Part shown: one piece after another, positions 1-13,141 of the stretch
Layout of the letters: every line of letters begins with the position of its first letter
How positions within the stretch are numbered: position 1 is the first letter of the stretch
Assembly: GCF_003672135.1 (NCBI RefSeq)
Contig: NC_039513.1
Location: 15,465,591 to 15,529,590, forward strand
Direction of reading: 5' to 3'
Length of the DNA: 64,000 nt
From: Ooceraea biroi
Taxonomy: Eukaryota; Arthropoda; Insecta; Hymenoptera; Formicidae
The notes under the pieces: model-generated
Databases searched by the model: none
What the model was told of the DNA's origin: nothing
The model's input: only the letters and a program-made list of their open reading frames with translations
Position numbers and translations under genes: made by a program

Positions 1-3000
1 TTCATTCGAGCGTCCTCCTACTTCATCCTTCCTTATTTCATCACGAGTCAGTTGTTTGAGGAGAAGTAAATTTCTCGCCAAGTAAGGAAAGAGAAAAGAA
101 ATTTTACATATTTCATATAACAGAGTCTTCTTGAAAAGTCTTGAAAAATGATTCCACGATAAATCAGGTTGCAGAATTGCGTTCTCTCGAAATTATAATA
201 CCGTGAAAGATATACAGCAAACCGAGGCAGCCACGTGCCGGTCAGAAAGTAATTATGTTAATTACTGGAACGAGCAGCAGCCAGTTATCGTTTACGCGAA
301 TCTCCGCAGTCTCAGGATTCATTTTAATTGTAAACAAGAGAGTGCGATGAGAGCGAGCAGTGAAAAGCGGAAGCGCCGGCATCGCATCGGTTTCGGGTTA
401 ACTGTCGCGAAATATAATAAAATATCTGCGAGAAGCGTGTCACTTTGGAGTAAAAGCTGGACGTCCAGCGCGTCGATGACCACGACAGACAAATCGACAC
501 CGACTTGACGAATATTCCCGCGCAGGCACGACACGGACGACACAGACACGCGGCTTTCCACCTTTCTCTCTTGATATCCGATTGTCAAAGCGACCAGCGA
601 AACTTTCAGGGTCAAGTTCGATTTCCGAGGCGTCTGCGCTCTTTTTACCGGCGCGATGTTCTTTATGCAAAAGAATCGAACAAGTCCGCGTCGCTCCATT
701 TCGCTCGGAACCGACCACGATTTGATTGAGCTGATTTTCTTGTATTCCCCAGATCCTTGCCTCGTGCGGCATGTATTACAATAAGTGTACCCCCGCTCGA
801 TTAATCTTCCATCGCGATCAAACGCGAGCAGAACCGATGAAGCTCTCAAAGCGCTATTACAGTGAAATTAAGACATTCCGCAAACAACTTTCGGTTTACC
901 GATATTACCGCGAGCGGGCAAGATCGCCGCGCGCAATTTCGCCGGCTTGCTTTCGCGATCCGCAAGTGAAACCATCACACGCCAAGACAATAAAGATTCG
1001 ATACTTAACGAGCGTGCGATTACGCGCGGCCGAGCGCGCGTTAGTCGCGATATATTAATCACGCGTGTTCGAGCGAGTCGACGTCATGCGATGGATGCAC
1101 AGGGCCTATTTCACTGGCGCTCTTTTTCTCATTTTAAAAACGCCTTCTAAGTGGACCAAAGAAATCGTTTATTGGCCGCCGAAGTAGGTTACGAGCGCGC
1201 GGCTTCGCAAGATGCGCGATTAATTAACCGAAAAAGAAAGAGATGCGTGCGGAGGCCGATGCGTAACTTGGCCGTCCGCGAGAAAAACGCCGGCTTTTCG
1301 CCGCGGATCAATATTCGATCTTGAACCTGTGAATTGCATTTCGACTGACGCAATTGCATGGCGTCAAATCACATTTATTGCAAAGCAATCCAAAACGAAT
1401 TCTCTGCTCCACTCGTGCCCATTGTTCGCTCGGCTCCAAAAATGAAATTTTTTGAAATAAAATGAAAATATCACGTGGGAAATTTCACATTGCCTCAGGC
1501 ACAGTTATATTATAATAAATATAATATATAATGAAAATAATAATATAAATTACATTACTTACCGTTGATTAACCGATGAATGATGTGCGAAGGATGACTT
1601 GAGAGTTTATGCAATAACATCGTTTATTGCAACGTTGCAATTAATATTTTTCAGATCTCTAGTTAGCTCATTTGTATTTTATAATAATTAATTTATCTTT
1701 CTTGCTCATAGTAATGCCGACGATGACCACGACACGTTGATTGTAATAATAGCAATAACAATAGATAATCAGGACAATAATGAGGACAAAAGCTCACGAC
1801 TGTAAAGTGACATCGGCACAGCTGATTCATTTAAAATTCATGACGCACGCAAAACAACAATGTTACCTACATCCCTTGTCTCTCTTTCTCTTGTGAAACG
1901 TTCGAATTCCATCCGATCGCGATGGGTGATCGATCTATGGATTGCCTTTGAGCCATTTTCAATCGCGTGCTCGCTAACACTATCAATGATCGACAGCTGT
2001 ACGCACACGTGAACGGAATTGCGACTATGAACCACCGAAAGAGACAGTCGTGTTCATCGCTGAACCAATTTCTATTCGGAGTTACGCCTCGATGTGCGAA
2101 CGCGTGTACCGCGATGTAATTCGAAGCGGACTCGGTTTCGCGAAAAATCGCGGGGAAATACAGCATTTCGGCTTTCTCGCAAGGGCAACGGCTATTATAA
2201 ATCAGAATTGCAGGATGGAATTGTTTCAGTCGAATGGCACTCTCATCGTTTTGGTCATTATTTTTCATTGACTGGGACGATGCAACGACTGTATCGCGAA
2301 TTGCACTTTCCCGTCATCGCATTTCTGCCACCAGCAGGAGTTTTCCACGAGTCCCTTGTAACGTAACTCTATGCCGGAGGGAGAATATCGGATTTCGTGC
2401 TGCCGATGGCAACTCGATCGTCGAAATAACGATCGAGACGTAACTTCAAACTCGATGACGATGAAAGTACGGACAGACGATGCACTCGTGATGGATATTC
2501 GCTTATGATTCTCTCGCGCGTTCGAAGCTATACTACACTAGTAAAACTGCAATTACCACGCACTCATGCGGAGAGTGGATGTCCAACTATGTCCATGTTA
2601 TTTCCGTAACATTGTAGAGTCGTCCTCGATATTTCAATCGATTTAATAAAGTTTCGTGTTATAAATAACATACGATGTACATCGAAGCGTAAACGCAAAT
2701 GAAAACGGATAAAAGCGAGTAAGATTTTAAATAATTAAATGAATGCAGCTTAGCAACGTGAGAAAATAACCGATTGGTTAAAATTAAAACAGGAGAAAGA
2801 ATAAATATAAAATAAAAAATATAAAAAGCAGCTTATTGCACGTGAGTGTGAATTAACTTAGAATATGATAAACCTAGAGAGGCAGAGTAGTCAATTGTAT
2901 GCATCTTTATCTAACTACATATTCTCTATTAATAGTTATTATTCTGTTCTCACGTGAGCGCAGCTCGCTTCGATCTTCACGCTGATTGTTATTATCTGTA

Positions 3001-5431
3001 TGTCTCTCTACTGTTCAAAATTCAGATTTCAATGTATAATCAACACAACACATCGTACAATATGCAATAATTAATATATTCTCCTATACGACTCGCACAC
3101 ACGTGTGCGTGTGTTACAATATACTATATATCATATAATAATCATAATTTTAATAATAATAATATGTAATAATAATAATGACGTACACTCGAATAACAAT
3201 TTTAGTGACGACGATACTTAATATCTTCGAGACATCGGCGCGTCGTCCACACGACACAACAATATCGTCCTTATCAAACATCTTGCTACAATAATAAACT
3301 ATGTGAAATTCAAATGCAAAACGCTCGAGATGAGTACGTGTAGCCACTGACACGAACGGGCTCGTGAAATAAACGTGCTTCCGCGACTCTTATATATAGA
3401 TTCTGCATTTATATCTCTCTATATTCATTTATATATATATTTACTTGCTCTTTCTTTCTCTTTTTCTCTTTCTATGTATATATATACGTATATATAATTT
3501 CTTTTCCTCTGTATCTTCTTTGTTCCTCCCTTCTTTCTCTCTGAAAATCTCTAAGCTAAATACCGTAAGGACTAGTCGCGGTAAGGGTCGGCTCAACTAC
3601 GCGCATTCAACAAGCCAGTGGACTTCTCAGCCGTCCACGTTGACGACCGGCAAGTCAGAACATAGACGCTTGAACACTTGGGACGATCCGCCATTGGTGT
3701 TAGATACAGCTCGATTATAACGCTAGACGGCGAGACCATGTGTCTCCAAGCATTACTTACTACTAATAATCCCTCAATCGCCGTTTCTCGATCGCTCTCT
3801 GTACTCGTTGAACAGTGCATGACGTGTGTATGCGTGTGTGTATGTATGCGAGTGGCTCCTCTTATTAGCTCTACGATCCTTAGGCGGTGTTCTATCTATT
3901 AATGATAAGTACAAGCTTGATGTGCAAGCTGCCCCGAACGATATCTGCGTAACGATACATCCAAGTTACGCGATCTTAGACTCTTAGTAGGTAAAATTGA
4001 TGAGGGTGATCCTAATGTTTCGCGTCGTAACGCTCGGCACGATTTTCTCATTCATTTACAATAAGTCAAGTGATAAAAGTTACAAAATTTCGCAGATCGA
4101 TTTTATTAAACAGCTACCAGCTAACGTGTCTAACGACGTTGCGTCTCTTATTTACGTAAAACTGGATAAATGAGGGTACAGTGCTTAACAAGAGAATATT
4201 CGCGGCGGTGTGTACGATCCGAGTGTGTTAACGCACGCATTACATCGTTCGCTGCAGCTCGGACTTTGTTCTCTCTCTCTCTCGTGCTTCTTATTAACAT
4301 TGAAAAATACAGTACGAGACAGTATTACGGTAACAGTATTACGGTGACGCGAGCGAAAGCGGTAATCGAGGAGCGAAGAGCGCCGAAACGCCGATCTCGG
4401 GCGGGACTAGAGTCTCATCGTGGAAAAGAAGGAAATCGCTCCGCGATTCGAGAGGACTACATGCGCTAACAGTCGATTCTATAATAATCTATCTGCCTGC
4501 CTTAAGTATACGGGGTATCGTACGAAAAAACGTACAAGCGATTCCGATTTTGTATCGATGATACGAGGAGAGCGGCGCGTTCGAAGAGAAAAGAACAAGA
4601 AATCTGAACGATTCGTTCAATTTCTCCCCCTCCCTCTCTCCGTTCCTCCTATCATCTGCAAGTCATTTGCGTCGATGAGCGTGGACTCGCTGATTATTAT
4701 CGATTTATGTGTTCTATCCGCGTTCTACGCTGAACGAGAACGAAGGCTCGTCACTATTATCGCGCGCGGCGTGATGACGTAGTAAGTATATTACTCCGTT
4801 ATACGTATAATTATAATAGTATATTCATATAATAAGGTGTGTACGTATGTATGTATAATATGTATGTATGTATGCATGTGTGTGTCTGTGTGTGTGTGTT
4901 CGGCTACTCTTGCACGAGCGCGAGCGTCGGCAGACGGAATCGTTTACGAGCTCGATCGACGTCGGCAAGTATAATTAATACTTATTAATCGACAGAAGCT
5001 TAATCGGCCGTCTTGACAATCGACGACACGCCTGGTTTCGTCCTAAGTCGGCTACAAAAAGTCTCCTAATTCTTCTCTCGTACTCGCGTGCCTTCGCCGG
5101 TGCCGGTTCCGGTTGGACCTTATCCGCACGCAGCATCCGCGCGAATTCGCGGATGCATTCGCAATTCTTCACCTTCTTCCAGCTTTTGCTTCTCGTTGCA
5201 CGCGAGTTCGCGAATTCGAACGGCAAGATCGATCGGCGACGCTTGGCGCGCAGCTAGTAGAGCGAGCCGCGCGATTCTCCACGCGCTTTCGGCTCTCGTA
5301 ACAAAGGTACTTACACTTATCAAGAGAGATACTTTTTTTATCTATATATCACACTAGAATCCACGATGTCGGTAGGTGCTTCTTCGTACGTCGGGACACG
5401 CGCTGAGAGTTCCGCCCCCAGAACCCTGTGA
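1..5431. other. Downstream flank of inaD: no supported gene
   Basis: Open frames up to 176 codons occur, but overlapping frames on both strands are equally open and none resembles a protein family. 1500-3400 is AT-rich with a TAA/TAT trinucleotide run near 3150-3180. 4840-4900 holds TATG and TG microsatellite DNA. 4900-5300 is GC-rich. Part may be inaD 3' UTR. Confidence 0.5.
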
Positions 5432-5658
5432 AAAAGTAATTCGACTGTGTTCACGCTACGATGGGATACTAGCTCTGTTGAAAATTTGCATCATCAAATT
5501 AGAAAGAAAACTCATTCACAGGGAGAACAGACTGATTTGCATTTGAAAAATATTCTTCATATTATTCCACGAAAGATAGTAGAGTCGTTACTCGACACTT
5601 TCCTCAAAATGTTAGTAGAAAATGAGCAAATTATTCAAGATGAAAAAATTTTCAGTTT
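5432..5658 (+). other. Unexplained protein-like open stretch antisense to inaD 3' flank
   Basis: The plus strand is open from 5432 and reads like protein for about 75 codons (for example THSQGEQTDLHLKNIL, then RKIVESLLDTFLKMLV), then becomes AT-rich with Ile/Phe/Tyr runs. It has no ATG near its start and no recognised family. It may be a decayed gene or mobile-element fragment, or chance. Confidence 0.25.
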
Positions 5659-5690
5659 TTTTATATATATACTACGGTTTTATGTTATTT

Positions 5691-5696
5691 TTTATT
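5691..5696 (-). other. Possible polyadenylation signal for inaD
   Basis: AATAAA on the minus strand, about 75 bases past the stop codon, in an AT-rich stretch. Such hexamers are common by chance here, so this is weak. Confidence 0.25.
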
Positions 5697-5770
5697 TATA
5701 TATATGCTATAATTTCTCGTTTAAGCTTAATAGTTTAATTATCGGGAGAATAACGCGTCGATGTTACCTG

Positions 5771-5941
5771 TCATTGTTTGGCGGACTTGTACCTCGCCAG
5801 CTTCAATTGCAGCGGATTCGATATTTTCATGTGAAAGGCGATGTCATCCAAGGAAACCTCGCGAACGTCCAATCCGCTGATCGCTATGAGCTGATCGCCC
5901 TTGCAGATCTTACCGGTTTCAATGGCGTTGCCGCCTGCCGT
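5771..5941 (-). CDS. inaD: inaD last exon: PDZ5 end and stop
   Basis: 56 codons plus TGA at 5771-5773. It finishes PDZ5 (GKICKGDQLIAISG, then LQLKLARYKS) and ends SAKQ six residues past the last strand. A CAG/GTAACA donor starts right after the stop, so the 3' UTR may be spliced. Neither fly redox cysteine is present at its aligned position. Confidence 0.93.
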   Translation of the reverse strand, partial: TAGGNAIETGKICKGDQLIAISGLDVREVSLDDIAFHMKISNPLQLKLARYKSAKQ

Positions 5942-8900
5942 CTGCAAAAATCAGAAATTAGCGGAATATAATGAGAAGACCGAGCCGTGACAATATTAGA
6001 AAAAGAGACTCACCAACTCGCTCACGTAGGCTCCCTTGCCGCTTCTGTACGCGGCGAAACAGATGCCGGCCCCTCTGCCGGTCTTCTTCTGTATCTCGAC
6101 CTCGTACTCTTCGGCTGGTTTCTCGTGGCGCAACACTGTCATTGTGATCTGCAAGCGAATAAATCATCGTTGGCGTCACGCATCACTTGCTCAATCAACC
6201 GAATGAGGACTCGCTGTAGAAAATATTCGTGCTCGCGACGCAGCTGATACTGTTCGCGTAAATTACATCGTAAACGATTTCACATTACTATTCTCTCCCG
6301 AGTTCCGGGAGAGAATGCGGTCTCGTTTAAAGTTAAGGAGAAAATTATTTGATTTCCGTAAAAGCGCATGTGTGCCACGTACAGTCCCAGAAGCTTGCTT
6401 CAGGATGGTTTCACGGGCCTTCTCGTAATCGATACTCCTGAAGTTCTCGTTGCACATGCTGAGAATCTGATCACCGGGCTGCAGCCGGCCGTCCTTCCCG
6501 GCCGCGCCCTCGGGAAACATGTCCAGAACAAACACCCCGTTCTATAAAAAAAATCATTATTTAGACACGTTAAATTAATCGTGATAATCAATACCTATTT
6601 CAATTTTTAAAACTGATCGTGCGATTGCAATGTTAAAAATCGATGTTGATCGCAACGCGAAATATGTACATAGAGAAATTAAATGGGTTTCGTAAATTAT
6701 TCAAATGTAACTCACCATGGGTGTGTCGGCACCGCCGGCGATGAAGATGCCTACGACCTCATCCTTTTCCTTCTGAAATTCTATCGCCACTTCCGTGCCG
6801 ATCAATATCTTGCTAGTCTTTGGGTTCTGCTTTTCCGCTTTCGCCGTTTCCTTCGCAGTTGCTGGAATGGCGGGAGAACACACACGCAAATGTAGCTCGT
6901 CGTGTCAAGTCACAATTTTATTCTCAAATAATATTACGCAGAGTTACGAAATTCTCCATAAATTGAAATTGATAATAGTGACTTCAACTTACATACAGCT
7001 TTCCGCGGCGTCTTCTGCGCAGCAGAAGTCGAAGCAGCACTATCTTTACCCTTCTGTCCCTTTTGATCTTCCGTTTTACACTCATTGGGATTGCACACTG
7101 TGAGCCTAACCACACCCTCAGCCTTCTTCAACAACTCTGTCGCCTAAAGAAGATGAGCGAAATCGAACAGCACACTTTAATATGTAATAGACAGAATAAT
7201 CTTTTTCTAAAGAAGAAAAAGTGAGGAATACAAACCTCGTCGTACGTTCGACCCAACAGACTATCCTGATTGACGGCCAGGATCATGTCGCCCACTTGCA
7301 ATCCAGCCTGCAACGTCGTCGCATCGTAAAGAACGCGAATTTTCCTCAAAATGGAAGTATTTATTTCTGCGTGAGTGGAAGTTACCTGTTCTGCGGCGCT
7401 TTCTTCCTGTATATCGGACACGAAGATACCCTGTCCTACGGCGAGATGTTTCCCTTCGATGATCATTATGCCCAGACCGTATTGGCTCTACGGAGCGACA
7501 CAATCGACAATTAGACAATCGAAAGACAGTGGAGTACAATTGAAAATCATTGAAACGATGCCGATGAGCAATTTAAATTTAAAATGAAAATAATTGATAC
7601 GTCGAATAAATCATCAGACTAGGTTTGGAATCATGGACACTTGCCTTCTTCACTTGCACCTCGTGGACTCCCTTGTACTTGTCGTAGTCTATGTAAACCT
7701 GTAACATATATACATAAGATTTGCGAGAAAGAAAGAAATAAACATGGCATGAATGCTAGAACTGTTAACTCTACGAAATCATGATCTATTGCACCGGAAT
7801 GATGGTGACATGAGACATGAAAGGCTACTTTTAAAGGAACGTTAATCGCTTTCCAATAACTCAACGAAAACTGAAACCGGTCTTGTGTTATCTCGAGGAA
7901 AGTAAAAGATAAAAGGCGGACGCCGCAAATTGACTTACGTCGTCTAGGGTTGGTGGGAATTGCACTATCGGCTTCACAGCGATGTCGTCGACAGCCTTCG
8001 ATCTTCTGTAACCGGGACAGGCAAAATCCGTTTAGTTTTAATGAATTTTTGTTATACGTACCGTTTATGTCACGCTACTATCGCTCTGGGAACAAGCTCT
8101 GTCATCTCACCGGTAAAGGATGATTTTGAAACGAGTGCCGATGATGCCTTTGATGAGAGCGGAAGCGTTCAAGTGGCACCGTCCTTGCAATACGCAACCA
8201 TTTATCTAAATGGAACAGAAAAGTATACTTTTCGCGTTTCTGTCATTTATTAATCTACACTGCGAGCTTGTAACAAAATCGTGTTACAGAAGCTTTTAAA
8301 AAATTTGCGCTTGCGAATATTTTTTTTCATTATGCAGTAAAGGTAGAAAGCAAATCTAGTGAAAGTAAAAAAGAAAAAAAATTACATTTTTGCATACACA
8401 CTGTACATCACATTTAAATGGATTAAACAACGCGTGGGTCGATAGTTTAGGAACAATCCCTGCGAAAGTAATCGTTATAGAGAACCGTGTGAAATCGAAG
8501 TCGTAAATGGCGAGTCATAAAAAACGAGAGAAGTAAACAGCTACCTCCAATATCTCGTCGCCGATGAGAATCCCACCGTTCTTATAAGCTGCACCCTTTG
8601 GATTGAGGCCGCACACAAACACCGCCATACGATTTCTATCCTTATGCCCCGCCAGAGAGATACCCAATCCACGCCTGTCCTTTTCCAAAGTAACCATCAG
8701 CACTTTATGCCCGAGATTCTGATACTTTTTCTGTATCTTCACTGCAAAATTAAGAAGCCGTCCCTGTGTAGTGAAGATCGATCGAGCAGCCGCAATATCA
8801 AGCGATGCGAACATTTATTGTACATTTGACGTACATTTATTGAGTTTCGCACACATGATACGATAATTAAAGCAATGTAATTAATTAGTTTTCGTGCTAA

Positions 8901-11900
8901 TAATTGAAAATATAATAAAACTAAATTTTCCTGCCGTTATAATAGCTATTAAATGTGATAAAGTGACTAATATAGATTGAATATCGATTTTGTTATAATT
9001 ATATATAAATTCTGAGTTTTAATTCTTCAACTGTTATTATTTCAACACGAAATATCGCAAATCACTTACTAGCCGTGTAGCCGAACTCGTCCTCCTTCTC
9101 CGGATCCGCCTCGATTTCCGCCTTCGTACGTTTCACGTTCCCGGCGCTTTTTCTCGAGATCTGAGTAAACCATTTTTACGACGCGTTTATGTCTTCGCAC
9201 ATTAACACTTATCGAACGTACACGCATCGACATCGGTACGTTACCTCGATGCCACTCTTCGTGTAGACATTTCCCTCCAGCATGCGAGTATCCTCTTCAT
9301 CCGAGCTTTCGTCCGAGGAATATTTTGTCTTTGCTGGAGGTTCTGTGATGGCATGATCCTCTCGTTCCTCACTGACTTCGCGAAGGATACCCGGATTCAC
9401 GGGGGGCGAAGGGGCTGTTTTTCGAATTGACTTCTTCATGGAGGATCTGAATCATAATAAAAATGCATTTTCTTGACCCGGAAAAATCAAGCTGGATCTA
9501 AAGTTAAATACGAAAAATAGCAAAGACAATATAACGCGTCTTCTCATAATTACTAAATTTATTTAATAAAATTACGATTGAATGTTCTTAATTCTGACGA
9601 AAAAAAATTAATGTACAGTGCAGAATCTTTGTGATTACACACCTTCGCGAACTGGAACCTGCGGCATCTGAACTTTTCGAACTCTGCCTATGGAGATCCC
9701 CGCGCGAGATGCTTTGAGCGTCGCCGTCCTCGAGCCCTGCCTGCACAATAAATAAAAATAAATTATCATCTCTAAAACTGAAATAAAATCTTGTGTGTCC
9801 ATACAATACGCATCATCTATGTGTGTTTGTATGTGTATAACCTATATTAATAAAAATAAAATTTATTGCGAGAATAATACTCGAGAATAATACGCTGGAA
9901 AATCGTAACAATGTACTACTTGAAAAATCTAATTACTAGAAATATCGTGATGAATATAAATTATTTATGCAAAGTGAACATTGCGGAATTATGTATCTAT
10001 GTATTATTGGAATAATAAGCTTAAAGCAATTATGCAATTATTGTCGCAACTCCACACATTGCCGGCGTTCATTTAATCAGAATAAAAATACATGTTACTG
10101 TCGTGTGAAAATTGCTTCCGACGATGCAATTAAAGAAATTAATTAACGCGGAACTTTGAGCCTCCCGCGATATGCGGTTTTCCGCCTTCTGCACCCCGCG
10201 CTTTCCCCATTTACCAATTATGGGTAGCTGCAATTATTGTTTGTTTCTCGTACTCGGCGCATTCGCGAAAAATAAACGAAAAACAAAGCTCGCGTGAGCT
10301 GCATTTTTTAATTGATTGGAATGAGAACAACCGTTTGCTACATATACATATATATATCTAAATTGCTAAATCTTTCAATGCCAGTGCAAGTAAAAATCGT
10401 TTAGCTAGACATTTTATCGAAGATACCGAATTGAGGAAAGTATGGATAAGGTATGTGAAGAGACCGACCTGTATCACTTCTGGTGTGATGGACCTCGCTG
10501 GCGAAACCGGCGATGGTTTGCGACGAAAGGAGGTTGTCGGTGTACTAGGACTGATGCCGGAAGACGACGACGTATGACCCTTGACGGTCTGCTTCCGGGC
10601 TTTGGTATCTCTTTCCTCGTGAACGGAGCTGCCGTGCTCCGGACTCTGCAACGACAATTCCGAAATTCTCTTTTTCGTCTTGACATCTCAAATGTGCATG
10701 CAAGCCAGCTTAAATTCATCCCAATTTAACATTATCTTTAAGCATCGCGCTTATTGCGTTAAAACTCCCATGTCGACATTGAACATGAAATTACATTATA
10801 ATACATTACATTATAATACGATACGGAAATCCATGAATTTGGAACATGAGAGCCTTTCTAGCAATTAAATCGTCATCAATTTTATTCATCGAATATATAA
10901 ACGAAGTACTAGAGAAATATGAGAATTAAATTTCCTTATAACGTATTACAGACTTGTCAAAATTTTCATTGCAGAATATAGAACTGCAAACTCGACTGCA
11001 AAAAACGTGAAGTTAAGTGGCTTACGAGCACATTTTACCGAGACCGACAATTCAGCGTAGGAATTCTTACGGCGATCGTACTCTTTTGACATAAAAGGAA
11101 GGAGAAAATTAAAAAAGTACAGAACGAAAGGAGAATACATGGTACGGACAGTTCCGCGCAGGATTGTTTCATCTACACTTATTTTAGTGGTGAGGTAAAC
11201 TGCGCAGACCGCCCGGATAAACTGAACTGCTCGGAATGAATTAGTACAAGAGAAATATTTGCTCGAGTATCTTGAATTGTTGCCAAAGTAACTGCAATTG
11301 AGTGAGTTTAATTCCGTAACGTGTAAGGCGGACTGCCGATGCATTCTAGATCTTCTCGTTTGTGTTCTCCCTCCTTCGTTCCTTTTCACGGGAACATAAT
11401 CAAAGCAGAGAATCGATCAGGCGATTTTCATTTTAACAACATAAAACCGATAAACCAGTATAAAAAGTAATTACGGTACCATGTTGTTAAAACGTGACGC
11501 TCGTTAAAGTAATGAACCTGAACATCCGTGAGACATTGGCTAGAAAAATTACTCATGTCTCTCGTGTAAAATTTCTTTTCTCTCATCTCAAGGAGTGCAC
11601 TTTCCGAGATGATCGTTCGAAATATGCGGACGAGGCTTTTGCACATTCCACTGAACGGAGAAAGGCAGAAAGAATTGCGCTTCTGTTTTCAACGTAAAAA
11701 TTAAAGGTGCGCTGGCGAGAGTCCGGAGTCTGGCGCGGTCTTCCGCGAAACGCGGAAAGGAGGTTCCGATTTCCGTGATAACGTACGATGAAGGTGACGC
11801 ATTTGCGTCCGAAGAAACGGTGCATCGCGACGCAACACCCTCAACACCCACAACCGAGTCGAATTCTGGCATCAGGTGGAACGCCGTCGATCAGGCGGTT

Positions 11901-13099
11901 TCGTGGACAGAACTGATGTTCCCACGCGGGCGAGAGGAAAACGAAGGAAGAGGGATGGCGTTGCTCGCGAATACGGGGGCGCATCGGCACGCGGGGGTAG
12001 GTGGGTTCGTCCTCGATGGTCCATGGTGTCGATGATGGGCGCACTCGGTCGCAACGACGTTAACCACTCTTTCCGACGAACCGCATCAGCCCCGACTCTC
12101 ACTGGCGACCGAGTGGGCGCAACCCTTCTCTCACTTACGCCTACCCCGGTCCTCGTAAAGCCGCGTTCAGTTAGAATAAGTTGATCCAATTGGTTAGAGA
12201 TTGCTCTTGTGTGCGTATGTGTTCATTCTCTTATTATTATATAATATTATTAATATTATTATATAATATTATATGATAGTGCATTATCTCGAAATACGTC
12301 AATGATAAATTCCGAATAAAAGATTCGAATAAGATTCCTTATTATGATTATCCTTTGAGAAATCAATGCGAATCAATTTTATCCGATTAATATATTATCA
12401 TCTCGGTGTTGAAAAGTTGAAACAATTGAAAAAGTAAATACATTAAATTTTGTAAATTACAGAAAGATTAACAACTTAGGTTAATACGATAGCATTTCAC
12501 ATAATGGCTACACATATGCACGCACAAACACAAATAACAAATAACAAAAACCTCACCAATAACGTAAAATTGCATCGTTGCTCGAATTAATTGGAACTGT
12601 CACGAGAATTTTCATCTTCTAATATATTATACTCAGTGGATCGCCGACATTGTCTGAACGCGCCTTTACACTCTACCATCCTTCCATCTCTCATCCCTCT
12701 CGACTGTCCTGGCTTTACATATCTCCATCAGCGCTCTTTCCTTCCTCTCCTCCTCTCTCTCTCTCTCACTCTCTCCATTTTGCATACTCTTGACTGTTTC
12801 CCCTCTACATCCCTCATCACGGAGATTTATTGGAAAGTTCGATCCCGGTGCATCGTACGCGTACAAGAGCTGTTCGCCAATAATGGTCCTCTCCATATAT
12901 GTCTTTTCTCTCTTTCTCTCTCTTTTTTTCCATCTCGCTCTTTCCTTTGTCATTTTTCTGTCCTGTTCTTTCGCGCTTTTGCCGCTGCTTCTCTCTTTCT
13001 TTTTTCTGTGATCTCTCTCTCTCTTCTCTCTGTTCTCCACCTCGCTCTTCGTGTATGTATGTACCTCAACATTGTCATTTTTCCGTGCATTGATGACCT

Positions 13100-13141
<42 letters not shown>

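Noticed and set aside
319..849. 176-codon minus-strand ORF downstream of inaD
   Set aside because: Overlaps another long frame, has no recognisable family, and no splice context ties it to a gene.
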